The notes under the pieces: generated by a model
The model's input: only the letters and a program-made list of their open reading frames with translations
What the model was told of the DNA's origin: nothing
Databases searched by the model: none
Shown: positions 9,510 to 20,544 of the stretch, piece after piece
Position numbering within the stretch: the stretch's first letter is position 1
Layout of the letters: each line of letters begins with the position of its first letter
Translations under genes and position numbers: made by a program
Assembly: GCA_030035585.1 (NCBI GenBank)
Contig: CM057465.1
Span: 1,277,501-1,341,500, forward strand
Direction of reading: 5' to 3'
Length of the DNA: 64,000 nucleotides
DNA from: Dugong dugon
Lineage: Eukaryota; Chordata; Mammalia; Sirenia; Dugongidae

Positions 9510-9674
9510 TTGTGTGCATGTGTGTGTGTGTGTGCACGTGTATGTGTGTGTGCACGTGTGTGTCTATGTGTGTGTATGTGTGCATGTGTGTGTGTGTACA
9601 TGTATACCTGTATGTGTGTGTGTATGTGTGTGTGTGTGTGTGTGTGTATGTATAATATATACATATATATACTT
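9510..9674. repeat. (TG)n/(TGTGCA)n microsatellite
   Basis: Almost pure TG alternation broken by CA and TA steps. It ends in ATATATAC immediately before a SINE 5' end. The resulting Cys-Val or His-Thr frames on either strand are not genes. Confidence 0.95.
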
Positions 9675-9747
9675 GGAGCCCTGGTGGCGAAGTGGCTAAG
9701 AGTTATGGTGGCTATGGTGAACTATGGATCCTAACCAAAAGGACAGT
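9675..9747 (+). mobile_element. AfroSINE (type A), 5' piece only
   Basis: Starts 'GGAGCCCTGGTGGCGAAGTG' and stops after 'CTAACCAAAAGGACAG'; the 3' tail is missing. The head carries an extra ATGGTGGCTATGGTG-like stretch. Its 5' end abuts the TA/TG repeat. Confidence 0.8.
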
Positions 9748-9844
9748 TTTTTCTATATACAAGTACATATGTATGTAGACACATAAATAAATACGTATAT
9801 ATATATACATATATATGTACATGTATATATATACCCTCCCCCCA
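9748..9844. repeat. (TA)n-rich microsatellite
   Basis: ATATACATATATATGTA-type sequence between two oppositely oriented SINEs. Confidence 0.85.
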
Positions 9845-9999
9845 AAGACCCATTGCTGTTGAGTCGATTCTGACTCATAGCAATCTTTATAGGACACAGT
9901 AGAACTGCCTATAGGGTTTCCAAGGAGCAGCTGGTGGATTTGTACTGATGATCTTTTGGTTCGCAGCTGAGCTCTTAACCACTATACCACTAGGGCTCC
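9845..9999 (-). mobile_element. AfroSINE (type A)
   Basis: Reverse copy: tail 'GAGTCGATTCTGACTCATAG', head ending 'CACTAGGGCTCC' at 9999, directly against ATATATGTG. The two SINEs at this locus have their 5' ends facing outward into TG/TA tracts. Confidence 0.9.
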
Positions 10000-10225
10000 A
10001 TATATATGTGCGTGTGTATGTATGTGTGTGTGTTTGTATATGTGTGTATGTGTGTTTGCGTGTGTGTGTGTTTGTATATGTGTGTGTATGTGTGTGTGTG
10101 TGTGTGTGTTTGTATATGTGTGTGTATGTGTGTTTGTATGTGTGTGTGTGTCTGTGTTTGTATGTGTGTGTGTATGTGTGTTTGTGTATGTGTGTGTGTG
10201 TGCATGTGTGTGTGCATATATGTTT
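10000..10225. repeat. (TG)n/(TATG)n microsatellite
   Basis: Long TG-dominated tract with recurring TTTGTATATG units. The overlapping 'CVCVCV' frames (9948-10667, 10006-10533 and others) are low-complexity artefacts. Confidence 0.95.
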
Positions 10226-11403
10226 TCCTACCGGTATTTACCTTCACTGTGGCTGGTGTCTGTGCTTTCTCAATCCTTCCTGTAGTGATCACCTGCAGTG
10301 CACACCACCCCATGCTCTGCCTCGGTTATGTGTTTGCTTCGTTGAGGATTTGGAAGTGTCCTGCTACACAGCAAGTGCACCGAGCATGTGTGTTGTCAGC
10401 CTGTGGTGCTGGCTGGCCATGGGCATGCAAACTGAAGTGGAGTGGACGTGCCTCCCAGAGCTGGGCAGGGAGCCCAGGGGATGGGCTGGACGGGCAAGAC
10501 CAGCCAGCTACTGTTCCTCCATCCATCCATTGATGGTGAAGTCCCTTCACGCTTGGACCACGGGCTATCTCACCTTCTTCCCAGGCATCTCACCACACCC
10601 GTGGCTGCAATTAACCTTGCCTGGAAATGACTCCCTCGCTCCACTCCAGCCGAGACATTGCCTCTGAATCCCAGACCTTTCTCTCTTTCTAGATGTCCCA
10701 GAGGACTTCACTTTCAACATGTCCAAGAACAGGTTTGTGGTCTTTCATCAACAACCTGGTAAAGGGCACCAACACCCATCCAGATAAGAGCACCAAGACC
10801 GCGCTCGGCCACTTCTTTTCCCTCCATCCCCAAACCAGGAGCTGCCAATTTTACCCCCCAGAAGTGTCCAAGCAGCCCTCTCTATGGCTGCACCAAGGTA
10901 GCCCTAGAGCCCCCTTGAGCCCGCCGCTGCTCTTGTCTCAACAACTGAGACAGCCTCCTCCCCCTGCACTTGCATCTCTGCTTGTTGCTTTTCAAACCCG
11001 GTCTTCACACTGCAGCTGGAGCGAGCATTTTACAAGTAACATGTGACCCCGTCACCCTGAATTCCTCCTCCCTTCTCACCCCCCAAACCCCACACTAGTC
11101 TCTGTCCTCTCCAGCCTGGCCTCCCTCCACCCTCAGTCTGCTCCGGCTCTCCAGCCTCCATTGGGCTCTCCTCCTTCCTCCAGGGCAGAGTCTTTGCCGA
11201 TGTTTTCCCACAGTCTCTTCTTCACCTTCTTAATGTCTATGTATCCATCCAATATCCGAGTATCATTATGAGCTGACAGGGCTCAGTTTCCCTATTATAT
11301 ATTCTTACTCAGGGACAGACTACCCAATAAGCAACATAGTCACTGGCTTACTGGTGCTTACTTACTAACCTGTAGTGCACAATTTCACCTGTTTTTTTTT
11401 TAC
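10226..11403. other. Unique CT-rich DNA, no gene recognised
   Basis: GC-moderate sequence with pyrimidine-rich stretches (11040-11240). The 117-codon frame at 10693-11046 has no recognisable domain, no codon-level signal I can judge and no flanking gene structure. No repeat family identified. Confidence 0.4.
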
Positions 11404-11762
11404 CACATCATTGAATACACCATGGACTTCCATAAGAATGAACAAATAAGTCTTAGAAGAAATACAGAATACAGAAATAAATAGAAGAGATACAACCAGA
11501 ACGCCCCTTAGAAGTGAAAATTGTGACTGTCTATCTTACTTTGGACACGTCATCAGGAAAGATCCATCACCAGAAAAGGCATCATGGCTAGTAAAATGGA
11601 GGATCAGCAAGACGAGGGAAACCTTCCATGCGATGAGGTGGCACAACAGCCACAGCAACAGACCGAAACGTACCAACGATTATGAAGATGGCGCAGGACC
11701 GGACGACTGTTTGTCATACGTAAGGTCACAACAAGTCAGAGGCAACTAGACAGCAGCTAGCG
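11404..11762 (+). mobile_element. RTE LINE 3' end, diverged
   Basis: Recognisable by 'TTGAATACACCATGGACTTC', 'CTTTGGACACGTCATCAGGA' and the tail 'AGGTCACAACAAGTCAGAGG'. It is more diverged than the copies at 1383 or 42440, so probably older. Confidence 0.8.
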
Positions 11763-12464
11763 ACACCCAATGCACAGGTACTCCCTGCTGCAAACCCATG
11801 AGGGCTGGACCATTTTTGTCTTGCATGCTGACTGGTACAAGTCACGCAGGTAGCACATGCTCAATCAATAAGTGTGGAAAATTACATGGTAGTGGGACTA
11901 CCTATCAGACTAGCAAGTGACGGGGCCTGCGTTCCAAGCCAGGCCTCCCCGGCCATAACATGGGTTACTTCCTTGTACCCCACTCCATCTCTCATCATAA
12001 CCAGACAGAGAGAACATTGAGGGAAACCTTGTGCATAAACTGTGCAGTTAGGCTGTGCAGCTTGCCTGCCTGCGACGTCCACCTGGTCCCTCTTGGCCAG
12101 ATGCCAAGGAGGCCACGGGACACTCTGTCTGCAGTGTCACTTGTGAGCTGTGAGGCCACCTCCCACCCTTGCCCCATTCATTCATTCGCACATTCTAGCT
12201 GAGCTGGTCTTGATGGTGACTTTGAGGAATAACATGATGTGTCAAGAAGACAGAAGCCACGGGGACAAGGAGAAACATACTGAGGTGCGTCATGTGTGAG
12301 AGAGCCAGTCTGATATGTCATGACCAGCTGTCTTGTCCAGTGAAACCTGGACACGCAGGGAAGCTGCTCCGGTCTGGCAGGGCTGGCCACAGCGCAGGCC
12401 AGTGGCAGCCACAGGGCCACAATGCTGCTAAAGTTGCTTCCTGATTCCTGACTGCCTTACCTTG
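11763..12464. other. Unique DNA, no gene recognised
   Basis: Short frames on both strands (11882-12420) have no recognisable protein. No repeat family identified. Confidence 0.4.
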
Positions 12465-12670
12465 GAAATATTACTCTGTGCCTGGACTTTTCACATGGGT
12501 TTTCTCATCTATTCCCGTGGATAGGGACCGTTATTATACCCCTTTTGCAGGGGAGCTTCTGAGAGGTACGGAGGGTCATTAACATGTCTAAGATCACATG
12601 GTTAAGGGTAGGCTTGTCCTAGAAAGACTCAAGATCATGTGATCAAAACCAGGACCCCAGATCTACCCAT
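12465..12670 (+). repeat. MIR SINE
   Basis: Follows the MIR layout: 'TTTTCTCATCTATTCCC', a TTATTATACCCCTTTTGCAG core, and 'TCTAAGATCACATGGTTAAG'. Mammal-wide, heavily decayed. Confidence 0.65.
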
Positions 12671-12739
12671 TTCTCCCAACTCTTTTCTGGAAATCACTTA
12701 GGTTTGCAGGGGTAGGTCAGATTACTTCCTAGAGTCCTC

Positions 12740-12876
12740 TTTCCTTCCCTTCTTCCTTCAACACACTTTGTACATTAGCTCTTCAGTCCTCTTTGCTGGT
12801 GACTCTGGCACATCCTTTAGGGCTCAGCTTAGATATGCTTCCTTGAAGAACCTTCTTCTTTTGTCCTGACTAAATT
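12740..12876 (+). repeat. L2 LINE 3' fragment
   Basis: Resembles the L2 3' region ('GGCTCAGCTTAGATATGCTT', 'CCTTGAAGAACCTTCTTC'). It is cut by the SINE starting at 12877. Confidence 0.55.
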
Positions 12877-13226
12877 GTTGTTATTGGTGTTAGTATTGTT
12901 AGTGTTGGCCCCAACTCATGGTGACCCCATGCACAACAGAACAAAATGCTGCCCGATCCTGAGTCATCCCCATAATCAGTTGTGAATTGGACTGTTGTGA
13001 TCCATAGGGTTTTCACTGGCTGATATTTGGAAGTAGATCACCAGGCCTTTCTTCCTAGTCTGTTTTAGTGTGGAAACGCCACTGAAACTTGTTCAGTATC
13101 ATAGCAACATGCAAGCCTCCACTGACAGATGGGTGGTGGCTGTGCATGAGGTGCGTTGGCTGGGAATGGAACTTGGGTCTGCTGCATGGAGGGTGAGAAT
13201 TCTGCCATTGAACCACCAGTGCCCCC
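12877..13226 (-). mobile_element. tRNA-Gly-headed SINE with RTE tail (type C)
   Basis: On the minus strand it starts with a glycine-tRNA-like head (window 13150-13226; A-box region complementary to 'GAATTCTGCCATTGAACCAC'), then a middle part homologous to the RTE 5' untranslated region ('GGAAGTAGATCACCAGGCCT' in window orientation), and ends with the RTE 3' tail 'CCCAACTCATGGTGACCCCA'. Confidence 0.85.
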
Positions 13227-14100
13227 ATGTCTTTGCTATTACCGCTGTGAAATTAATTAAAAAAAGCTTCAAAGTGTAATGATTTTTGTTAAGCCATATC
13301 TGAGCTTTTGTGCATCAAAAGGGCTGTACCAACAAGCCCGCTTCTGAGGCACAAAGGAAGGTGGGGGTGGGAGGCAGGGGATGGTGTCAGCAGGCCGCTT
13401 GAGAGAGGCCCAGTCATCAGAACACGGTACAGAGTAGTGGCCAGAAAGCTCTGTCACCACACAGATCTCGGCTGGAGGCCCAGAGGGAGGGGACTTACAG
13501 CTGAGAGACTTGGAGTAAGTCACTTAGGTCTCCAAGCTGTCTTCTTCACTGAACATTTTGCTCAAGTTGTAACCTGATTTGAAGACCTAAAAGATCTTGA
13601 GGAGAAGTGAAAATTTCTATTTTAAAATGTTTCAACCAAATAGTTTCAACCTCAAAAGCAGACAAGCCCAACCACTCTTAAGGCTGATTATAATTGTGTT
13701 TAGAGGAAATTGGAAGGATTGGCCCTATATAATAATTTACACAAAGGAGTTAAGTGTTCTACTTGTCAGTATGAAAATAATTTTTTTAAAATTATCTAAA
13801 TTGTTGTCTTTCAGCCAGACCTGTGAATGTGTTATGTACATTATGCAATTTCTGTAATGCTTTCAAACCACGTATGTGCAAAGCAGTTTTATGCATATTT
13901 CTATGGTATGTATAAGGCATTGTTAGGTTTGTTTCTATACATGCTCTTAAGCCACAGATGCACAAATCACTTATCATGTGGCTTACAAGTGGACAATGTC
14001 TGAATTTAAAAACAGAAGCTTGAAGCATGTCGTAAAACAACCTTCCTGAATTGGCTTGGTACATACGTGATACCATTAAAGAAATGAAACATAAATTTCC
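13227..14100. other. AT-rich DNA, no gene; contains one arm of an 83-bp perfect inverted repeat
   Basis: Positions 13935-14017 are identical, reverse-complemented, to 16732-16814. Open frames 13308-13577, 13597-13857 and 13792-14076 are not recognisable as proteins. The block may belong to the LTR-like sequence that follows. Confidence 0.5.
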
Positions 14101-14640
14101 ATCTCTGTAAGGTGGCCTTAAGACATTAAGAATGCTGTAAACAACCCTTTTATCTCTAATGCAATATTAGGTGAATATTTGACCTTGAAGAAAAGATGTA
14201 ACACACTAAACATGATATCGCTGGCACCTATCACATGAGGCCAAGGTTAGAAAATTGTATATAAACAGTGGGTTTAAGCTCATCCCTTGAGGGAAGACAG
14301 AGGCAAGAGATCCCCTCTAGACACTGGCACTCTCTCAAGAAGATACCCTGCTGGGGACTAAGACTGAGACTCTGCCCACTGCCACCATCCTCGAGACCCA
14401 TCAACCTCTGCTGAGTTCGAGCTGTAGTGGAGCCTTCTTCCCAAGACCACTCATAAAAGGTGGAAGTCTGGAGGTCTGGAGTCTAAAGATTGGGACTCTA
14501 ACCACCGAACCAATGTTGTAATTATAATTGTTAATTTTGATTCTCCAGTCTTGTATAAACATCTTGTGGTCTTGCATGTGTGCCTTGCCATGACTACCTT
14601 GCAATAAACTAAACAAGTATATGCATGATAAACTTGAGTA
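14101..14640 (+). mobile_element. Probable endogenous-retrovirus LTR
   Basis: LTR-like organisation: a TATA-like GTATATAAACAG (about 14259), GC-richer transcribed part, and a poly(A) signal in GCAATAAACTAAAC (about 14602) followed by T/G-rich sequence. I cannot name the family and the edges are uncertain. No internal retroviral genes adjoin it. Confidence 0.45.
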
Positions 14641-14730
14641 TCTATTTATTTGTGTTTAAAATTAAAAACTACTGGGCAGAGTGCTTCTTGTGCTTTTTTT
14701 TGGAGGGTGTGTATAGGTGAAAAAAATGAA

Positions 14731-14945
14731 CGTAATCCCTGGGTGATGCAGCTGAGTGCGCTCACCGTTTGCACCTGGCTGCTAACCAAGATTGGAGGTT
14801 TGAGTCTACCCAGAGGTGCTGTGAAAGAAAGGCCTGGAGATCTGTTTCCAAAAAATTAGCCATTGAAAACCCTATGGAGTACAGTTTTACCCTGACGCAC
14901 ATGGGGTGACCATGAGTTGGAGTCTACTTGACAGCAACTGGTTTA
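14731..14945 (+). mobile_element. tRNA-derived SINE (type B)
   Basis: Head 'AATCCCTGGGTGATGCAGCT', B-box 'GGTTTGAGTCTACCC', body 'GAAAGAAAGGCCTGGAGATC', tail 'GACCATGAGTTGGAGTCTAC'. Confidence 0.85.
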
Positions 14946-15436
14946 TAGGTGGAAAATATTTCTTGGCTAAATTGAAACATGTATGCACCAGGCTGTGCAG
15001 TGCAGGTGTTCTGTAGGAGTTGGATGTATTCTTATTCTAGAAGATATCTGTGAGGCGTGTGCAAATGATAACTTGGGCCTACCTCCTTGAATTTTGAAAT
15101 TGCTCAAGGGAGAGCACCACTGATATGCAGGCTCTCAAGACTTCACTGAAGGGGCTGAGGGGGAGAGACCAGCTTCTTAAATGTGACCCTACATGGTAGA
15201 TGTCAGTGAAGAGAAGGAGTGTGCTGCAGTGGGATCCAGACACCTCAAAAATCTTGGGGTTTAACTCAAGGATAAAAGAGACAGAGCTTGGGAGTGTCAG
15301 TGTGGAGCAGGAAGGATGGAATTCTCTGCAGCTGCTTGTGCCTCCATTTCCCCTCTTAGGTCTCAGGTCACTCCTGTCTACAGTTTGGGACTTCGTCATA
15401 TTCAGCAAGGATCGGTGTTTGTTAGGCATCACCTTT
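14946..15436. other. Unique DNA, no gene recognised
   Basis: Overlapping 169-codon minus (15079-15588) and 134-codon plus (15200-15604) frames run into the L1 to the right and have no recognisable domains, so neither is called as a gene. Confidence 0.4.
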
Positions 15437-16625
15437 CTTTTTCTTTCTTTAATAGATTTTATTTTTAGTGCAGTTTTGGGTTCACTGAAAAATTGTGCAG
15501 AAAGTACGAAGAGTTCCCATATGCCCCTCCCACCCATAGTTTCCCCTGTTATTACCATCTTGCACTCCTGTGGTACATTTGTTACCATTATGAATCAATA
15601 TTGACACATTATTATTATTATTTTTATTGTACTTCAGGTGAAGGCTTACAGAACAAATAGTTTCTCATGAAACAGTAGTACACATATTGTTTTATGACAT
15701 TGGTGAACAACCCCACGACACGTCAACCCTCTCCCTTCTTGACCTTTTTTTTTTTTTTGGTGAAAATACACATAGCCAAAGATGCACCATTTCAAAAATT
15801 TCTACATGCACAGTTCAGTGACATTGACTACGCTCTTCCAATTGTGCTGCTATTCTCACTTTAGATGAAGGTTTACAGAACAAAATAGTTTCTTATTTAA
15901 CAGTTAGTACCCATGTTGCCCTATGACAATGTTTAACAACCTCACAACACATCAATGCTATCGTTACTCAATCTTGGTAAAGCAGAAGATCAACGAAAGA
16001 GAGGAAGACCCTCAATGAGATGGATTGACACAGTGGCTACAACAATTGGCTCAAGCATAGTAATGATTATGAGGATGGCGCAGGACCAGGCAGTGTTACG
16101 TTCTGTTGTACCTAGTGTCCCTGTGAGTCAAAACTGACTCAATGGCACCCAATAACAATAACCACAACAACCAAGTAGTTTACATTGGGGTTCATTCTTT
16201 GTGTTGTACTGTCCCATGCATTTTGACAAAAACATAACATCACACGTCCAGCATTACATCATCATGCAGATTAATTTCACCACCCTGAAAATGCCCTGTA
16301 ATCCACCTGTTCATCCCTCCACCTTCCCCCCAACCCCTTGGCAACAACTGATCTTTCCACTGTCTCTATAGTTTTGCTTTTTTTCAGAATATCATATAGT
16401 TGGGATCATACAGTATGTAACCTTTCAGACTAGCTTCTTTCATTTAGCAGTATGCATTAAAGTTTCCTCCATAAATTTTCATGGCAGATAGCTCATTCTT
16501 TTTATTTGTAAATAATACTCCACTGTTTGGATGGAGCAGTTTGTTTATTCATTCACCTGTTGAAGGACATCTTGGTGGCTTCCAAGTTTTGGCGATTACG
16601 AGTCGAGCTGGGCACTGCATCTATA
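15437..16625 (-). mobile_element. Composite of minus-strand L1 relics
   Basis: The outer element (15437-15612 and 16173-16625) reads as antisense L1 ('GAAAATTGTGCAGAAAGTAC', 'TAGTTGGGATCATACAGTAT', 'TTGAAGGACATCTTGGTGGC'). Within it lie two pieces of a younger L1 3' end (about 15613-15745 and 15861-15972, marked by AGGTTTACAGAACAAAATAG-type sequence), a T-run at 15748-15763 that begins another L1 fragment, and the RTE tail at 15973-16172. The younger pieces match the right edge of the window (63842-64000). Confidence 0.65.
15973..16172 (+). mobile_element. RTE LINE 3' end
   Basis: 'GGTAAAGCAGAAGATCAACG', 'GAGATGGATTGACACAGTGG', and tail 'GAGTCAAAACTGACTCAATG' ending in CAATAACAATAACCACAACAA. 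Inserted in the L1 composite; 5'-truncated to the last 200 bp. Confidence 0.85.
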
Positions 16626-17805
16626 GCTGTAGTAATGTCAGACACCTAGTTTAGCTTCCCAGATGGGGAGCGGGCTCTATTTCCTTGTGCAGTGCTATTG
16701 GTTATGAGAATGAGCTAGAAGACTTCTATTTTTCTGTTTTTAAATTCAGACATTGTCCACTTGTAAGCCACATGATAAGTGATTTGTGCATCTGTGGCTT
16801 AAGAGCATGTATAGCACACACATCAGGGACGTTTCTCACAGGAAGAGAGCTGTTCCTGCCCCTCTGTGTTTGGGCTTTTCCTCTCCTCGCCCAGAGCTCT
16901 CAGCCCCTCACCTCCCACAGGGTCAGGTGTGTATGGGTGCCATCACACACTAACCTGCTCCCCCTCTGTTACAGGCATAGGTAATGCATAGGAGCCCACC
17001 CCTCCTGCTAGGTCAAGGGAAACAGTTGCAACAAGAGCACAAGGAAATCTACGGCAAATTGATAACAAATTTTAGCAGACGGAGAAAGCGAAAAGCTAAT
17101 CCAAGTGCAGATCAAAGAAGAGGAAAATGAAGATTAAGGCGATGGAGCTCTTGCCAGCATCCCCACGACTCAGCCATTCGCAGCTCCTCAATTGCCTTCT
17201 GCACAATCTTCGTGATGCCTTTTTAGCTAGTCAAACCCCTTCAAACACCACCGCTCCCCTTTGTGCAGGCTCTCCTCACAGCCAGGGGAGGCTGCGCTGA
17301 TTAACTCCAGACTCTGGAGAGTCTAGAAGAAGTTTCCCATGTAAACATGGGCATCTTCTGAATTCAGCAGCAAGGTCAGAAAGAATTGGTGTCGTGAGAG
17401 ATCTAAACGGGAACTGAGGTGAAGGGACATATCTAAGTGGGTTTTCAAAATTGGTGTTTAGTGCGGGGTTAAAATGAATCTTTCCATTCACATCTTGGAG
17501 TAATAAAAACAGACAAGTCATCATGAGTTTCGGTGCTTTGAGCTGTTCCATGTTGGTGAATCTATCTGTGTTTTCCCAAGGTGTCATCAGGATTTTCATT
17601 TTCTAATTTTAGGGTATATGAAAGCTTAATCAGGGTGACGTTCTCTGCAGGATGATGTATCTGAAGACTACATCAGAAACTGAAATCAGTCCTACCTGTG
17701 CCCACACATGTGCCCACAGTCAGATGCGGAGCATGCATTTTGCATGAGAACTAGTGATCATGAGGATTTGATGCCCAATTTAGAGCCAGGTAAACGGCCC
17801 TAAAG
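16626..17805. other. Unique DNA, no gene; contains second arm of the 83-bp inverted repeat
   Basis: 16732-16814 is an exact reverse complement of 13935-14017. The frames at 16685-16984 (plus) and 17276-17599 (minus) have no recognisable protein; the former shares residues with 13792-14076 only because of the duplicated DNA. Confidence 0.45.
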
Positions 17806-17857
17806 CCATGGATCTCAACTGGGGATCATTCTGCCCTTCACGGGACACTTGGCAATA

Positions 17858-18062
17858 CGAGTATGGTGCAAACAAGTAATTTGATTGGCTGCAAACTGAA
17901 AGGTAGAAGGTTCAAGTCCACTCAGAGGCACCTTGGAAGAAAGATGTGTTCATCTACTTCTGTAAAATCAGCCATTGAAAACCCTATGGGACACAGTTCT
18001 ACTCTGACACACGTGGGTTTGCCATGAGTCAAAATCAAATTGATGGCAACTGGTTTTGGTTT
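17858..18062 (+). mobile_element. tRNA-derived SINE (type B) in MITE
   Basis: Degraded head 'GAGTATGGTGCAAACAAGTA', B-box 'GGTTCAAGTCCACTCAGAGG', tail 'GCCATGAGTCAAAATCAAAT'. Confidence 0.8.
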
Positions 18063-18127
18063 TGGAGACATTTTTGGTTGTCACACCCAGGGAGGTGCAC
18101 TGCAGTGAATTACTTAATATGACCTTT

Positions 18128-20541
18128 CTAGCCTTGCATAGTCTGTCTTAGGTTGGAAGCTCAGTTGAAACCTGTCTGCCATGGGTGACCCTGCTGTTAC
18201 TTAATACTGGTGGCATAGCTTCCAGCATCACAACAATATGCAAGCCCCCACAGTATGATAAACTGACAGATGTACAGAGGTTTCAGCTGAGCTTCCAGAC
18301 TAACATAGGCTAGGAAGAAAGACCTGGAGGTCTACTTCTGAAAAGAATTAACTAGTGAAAACCTTGTGAACAGTAGTGGAACATTGTCTGATATAGTGCA
18401 GGAAGATGAGCCCCTCAGGTTGGAAGACACTCAAAAGACAACTGGGGAAGAGCTGTCTCTTCAAAGTAGAGACAACTTTAATAATGTGGATGGAGTCAAG
18501 CTTTCAAGACCTCCATTTACTGACGTGGCATGGCTCAAAATGAGAAGAAACAGCTGCAAACATCCATTAATAATCAGAATGTGGAGTGTACGAAGTATGA
18601 ATCTAGGAAAATTGGAAATCATCAAAAATGAAATGGAATGCATAAATATCGATATCCTAGGCATTAGTGAGCTGAAATGTACTGGTATTGGCCTTTGCCG
18701 GGAAGGACAAATTGAAGAGGAAAGGTGTTGCATTCATGGTCAAAAAGAACCCTGCAAGATCTATCCTGAAGTACAACGCTGTCAGTGATAGGATAATATC
18801 CATACTCCTACAAGGAAGATTAGCTAATACCACCTTATTCAAATTTACGTACCAACCACTAAGGCCAAAGATGAAGAAATTGAAGATTTTTACCAACTTC
18901 TGCAGTCTGAAATTGATCAAACATGCGATCAGTATGCATTGATAATTACTGGTGATTGGAATATGAAAGTTGGAAACAAACAAGGATTGGTAGTTGGAAA
19001 ATATGGCCTTGGTGATAGAAACAATGCTGGAGATTGCATGATAGAATTTTGCAAGACCAGCGACTTCTTCATTGTAAATACCTTTTTTCAACACCATCTA
19101 GTGGACCTCACTAGATGGAATACACAGGAATCAAATTGACTGTATCTGTGGAAAGAGACAATGGAAAAGCTGAATATCATCAGTCAGAACAAAGCCAGGT
19201 GCCTACTGTGGAACAGACCAGCTATTGCTCATATGCAAGTTCAAGCTGAAGCTTGAACAAGTCCACGAGAGCCAAGTATGACCTTGAGTATATCTCACCT
19301 GAATTTAGAGACCAACTCAAGAATAGATATGATGAGTTGAACACTAATGACCGAAGATCAGAAGAGTTGTGAAATGACATCAAGGACATCATACATGAAG
19401 AAAGCAAAAGGTCATTAAAAAGCCAGGAAAGAAAGAAAAGACCAAAATGGATGTCAGAAGAGACTCTGAAACTTGCTCTTGAATGTCTAGTAGCTACAGT
19501 AAATGGAAAAAATGATGAAGTAAAAGAACTGAACAGAAGATTTCAAAGGGCAGCTTGAGAAGACAAAATATTATAATGACATGTGTGAAGACCTGGAGTT
19601 AGAAACCACAAGTGAAGAAAATGCTCAGCATTTCTCAAGCTGAAAGAACTGAGAAAAAATTCAAAGTTACAGTAGAGATGGATTCTATGGGCAAAATACT
19701 GAATGACACAGGAAGTTTCAAAAGAAGATGGAAGGAATACACGGAGTCATTGTACCAAAAAGAATTGGTCATCGTTCAACCATTTCAAGAGGTAGCATAT
19801 GATCAGGAACCAATGGTACTGATGGAAGAAGTCCAAGCTGTACTGAAGGCACTGGTGAAAAACAAAGCTCCAGGAACTGACAGAATACCAGTTGAGATGT
19901 TTCAACAAACAAATGCATCACTGGAAGTGCTCACTCATCTATGCCAAGAAATTTGGAAGACAGCTACCGACAGGAAGAGATCCATATTTATGCCTATTTC
20001 AAAGAAAGGTGATCCAACTGAATGCAGAAATTATTAAACAATGTCATTAATAACAAACACAAGTACAATCTTGTGGAAGATCATATGGTTACAGTGATAC
20101 ATCAACAGGGAACTGACAGAAATTCAAGCTGGATTCAGAAGAGGATGTGGAACCCAGGTATCATTGCTGATGTCAGATGGATCTTGGATGAAAGCAGAGA
20201 ATGCCAGAAAGATGTTTACCTGTGTTTTATCGACTATGCAAAGACATTCGACTGTGTGGATCATAACAAATTGTGGATAACATTGTGAAGAATGAGAACT
20301 CCAGAACACTTAATTGTGCTCATGAGGAACCTGTACATAGTTGGAACACAACAAGGAGCTACTGTGTGGTTTAAAGTCAAGAAAGCTGTGCATTAGGATT
20401 GTATCTTTTCACCATACTGATTAGATCTGTATGCTAGCAAATAATCCAAGAAGCTGGACTGTATGAAGAACGGGGCATCAGTATTAGAGGAAGACTCATT
20501 AACAACCTGCTTTATGCAGGTGACACAACCTTCCTTGCTGA
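18128..20541 (+). mobile_element. RTE LINE, long copy with broken frame and no 3' end
   Basis: Contains a 5' untranslated region, an AP-endonuclease-like domain and most of the reverse transcriptase. Endonuclease signs: 'NIDILGISELKCTG' (within the frame 18366-18788) and 'IITGDWN' (18942 on). RT signs: 'LVKNKAPGTDRIPVEMFQQT' (19853 on) and 'CFIDYAKTFDCVDHNKLW' (20222 on). The catalytic box usually YADD reads YAGD at about 20513-20524, and the frame is broken many times, so it is inactive. The first ~138 bp (18140-18277) are inverted relative to other copies. The 3' part, including the tail needed for target priming, is gone; an LTR-like sequence follows directly. Confidence 0.9.
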
Positions 20542-20544
20542 ACA

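Noticed and set aside
9948..10667. 239-codon frame and its overlapping Cys/Val-rich frames
   Set aside because: Encoded by a TG/TATG microsatellite and run-on unique DNA; dinucleotide repeats keep several frames open at once.
15079..15604. Overlapping 169- and 134-codon frames on opposite strands
   Set aside because: They overlap each other and extend into an L1 relic; no protein family recognised.
16950..16985. Pyrimidine tract followed by ACAG, resembling a 3' splice site
   Set aside because: No open exon-like continuation with recognisable protein and no matching donor; such tracts are common.
18366..20037. Possibility of a host gene or an active RTE protein
   Set aside because: The frames are pieces of RTE endonuclease and reverse transcriptase separated by stops and shifts, the YADD box is altered and the 3' end is missing.
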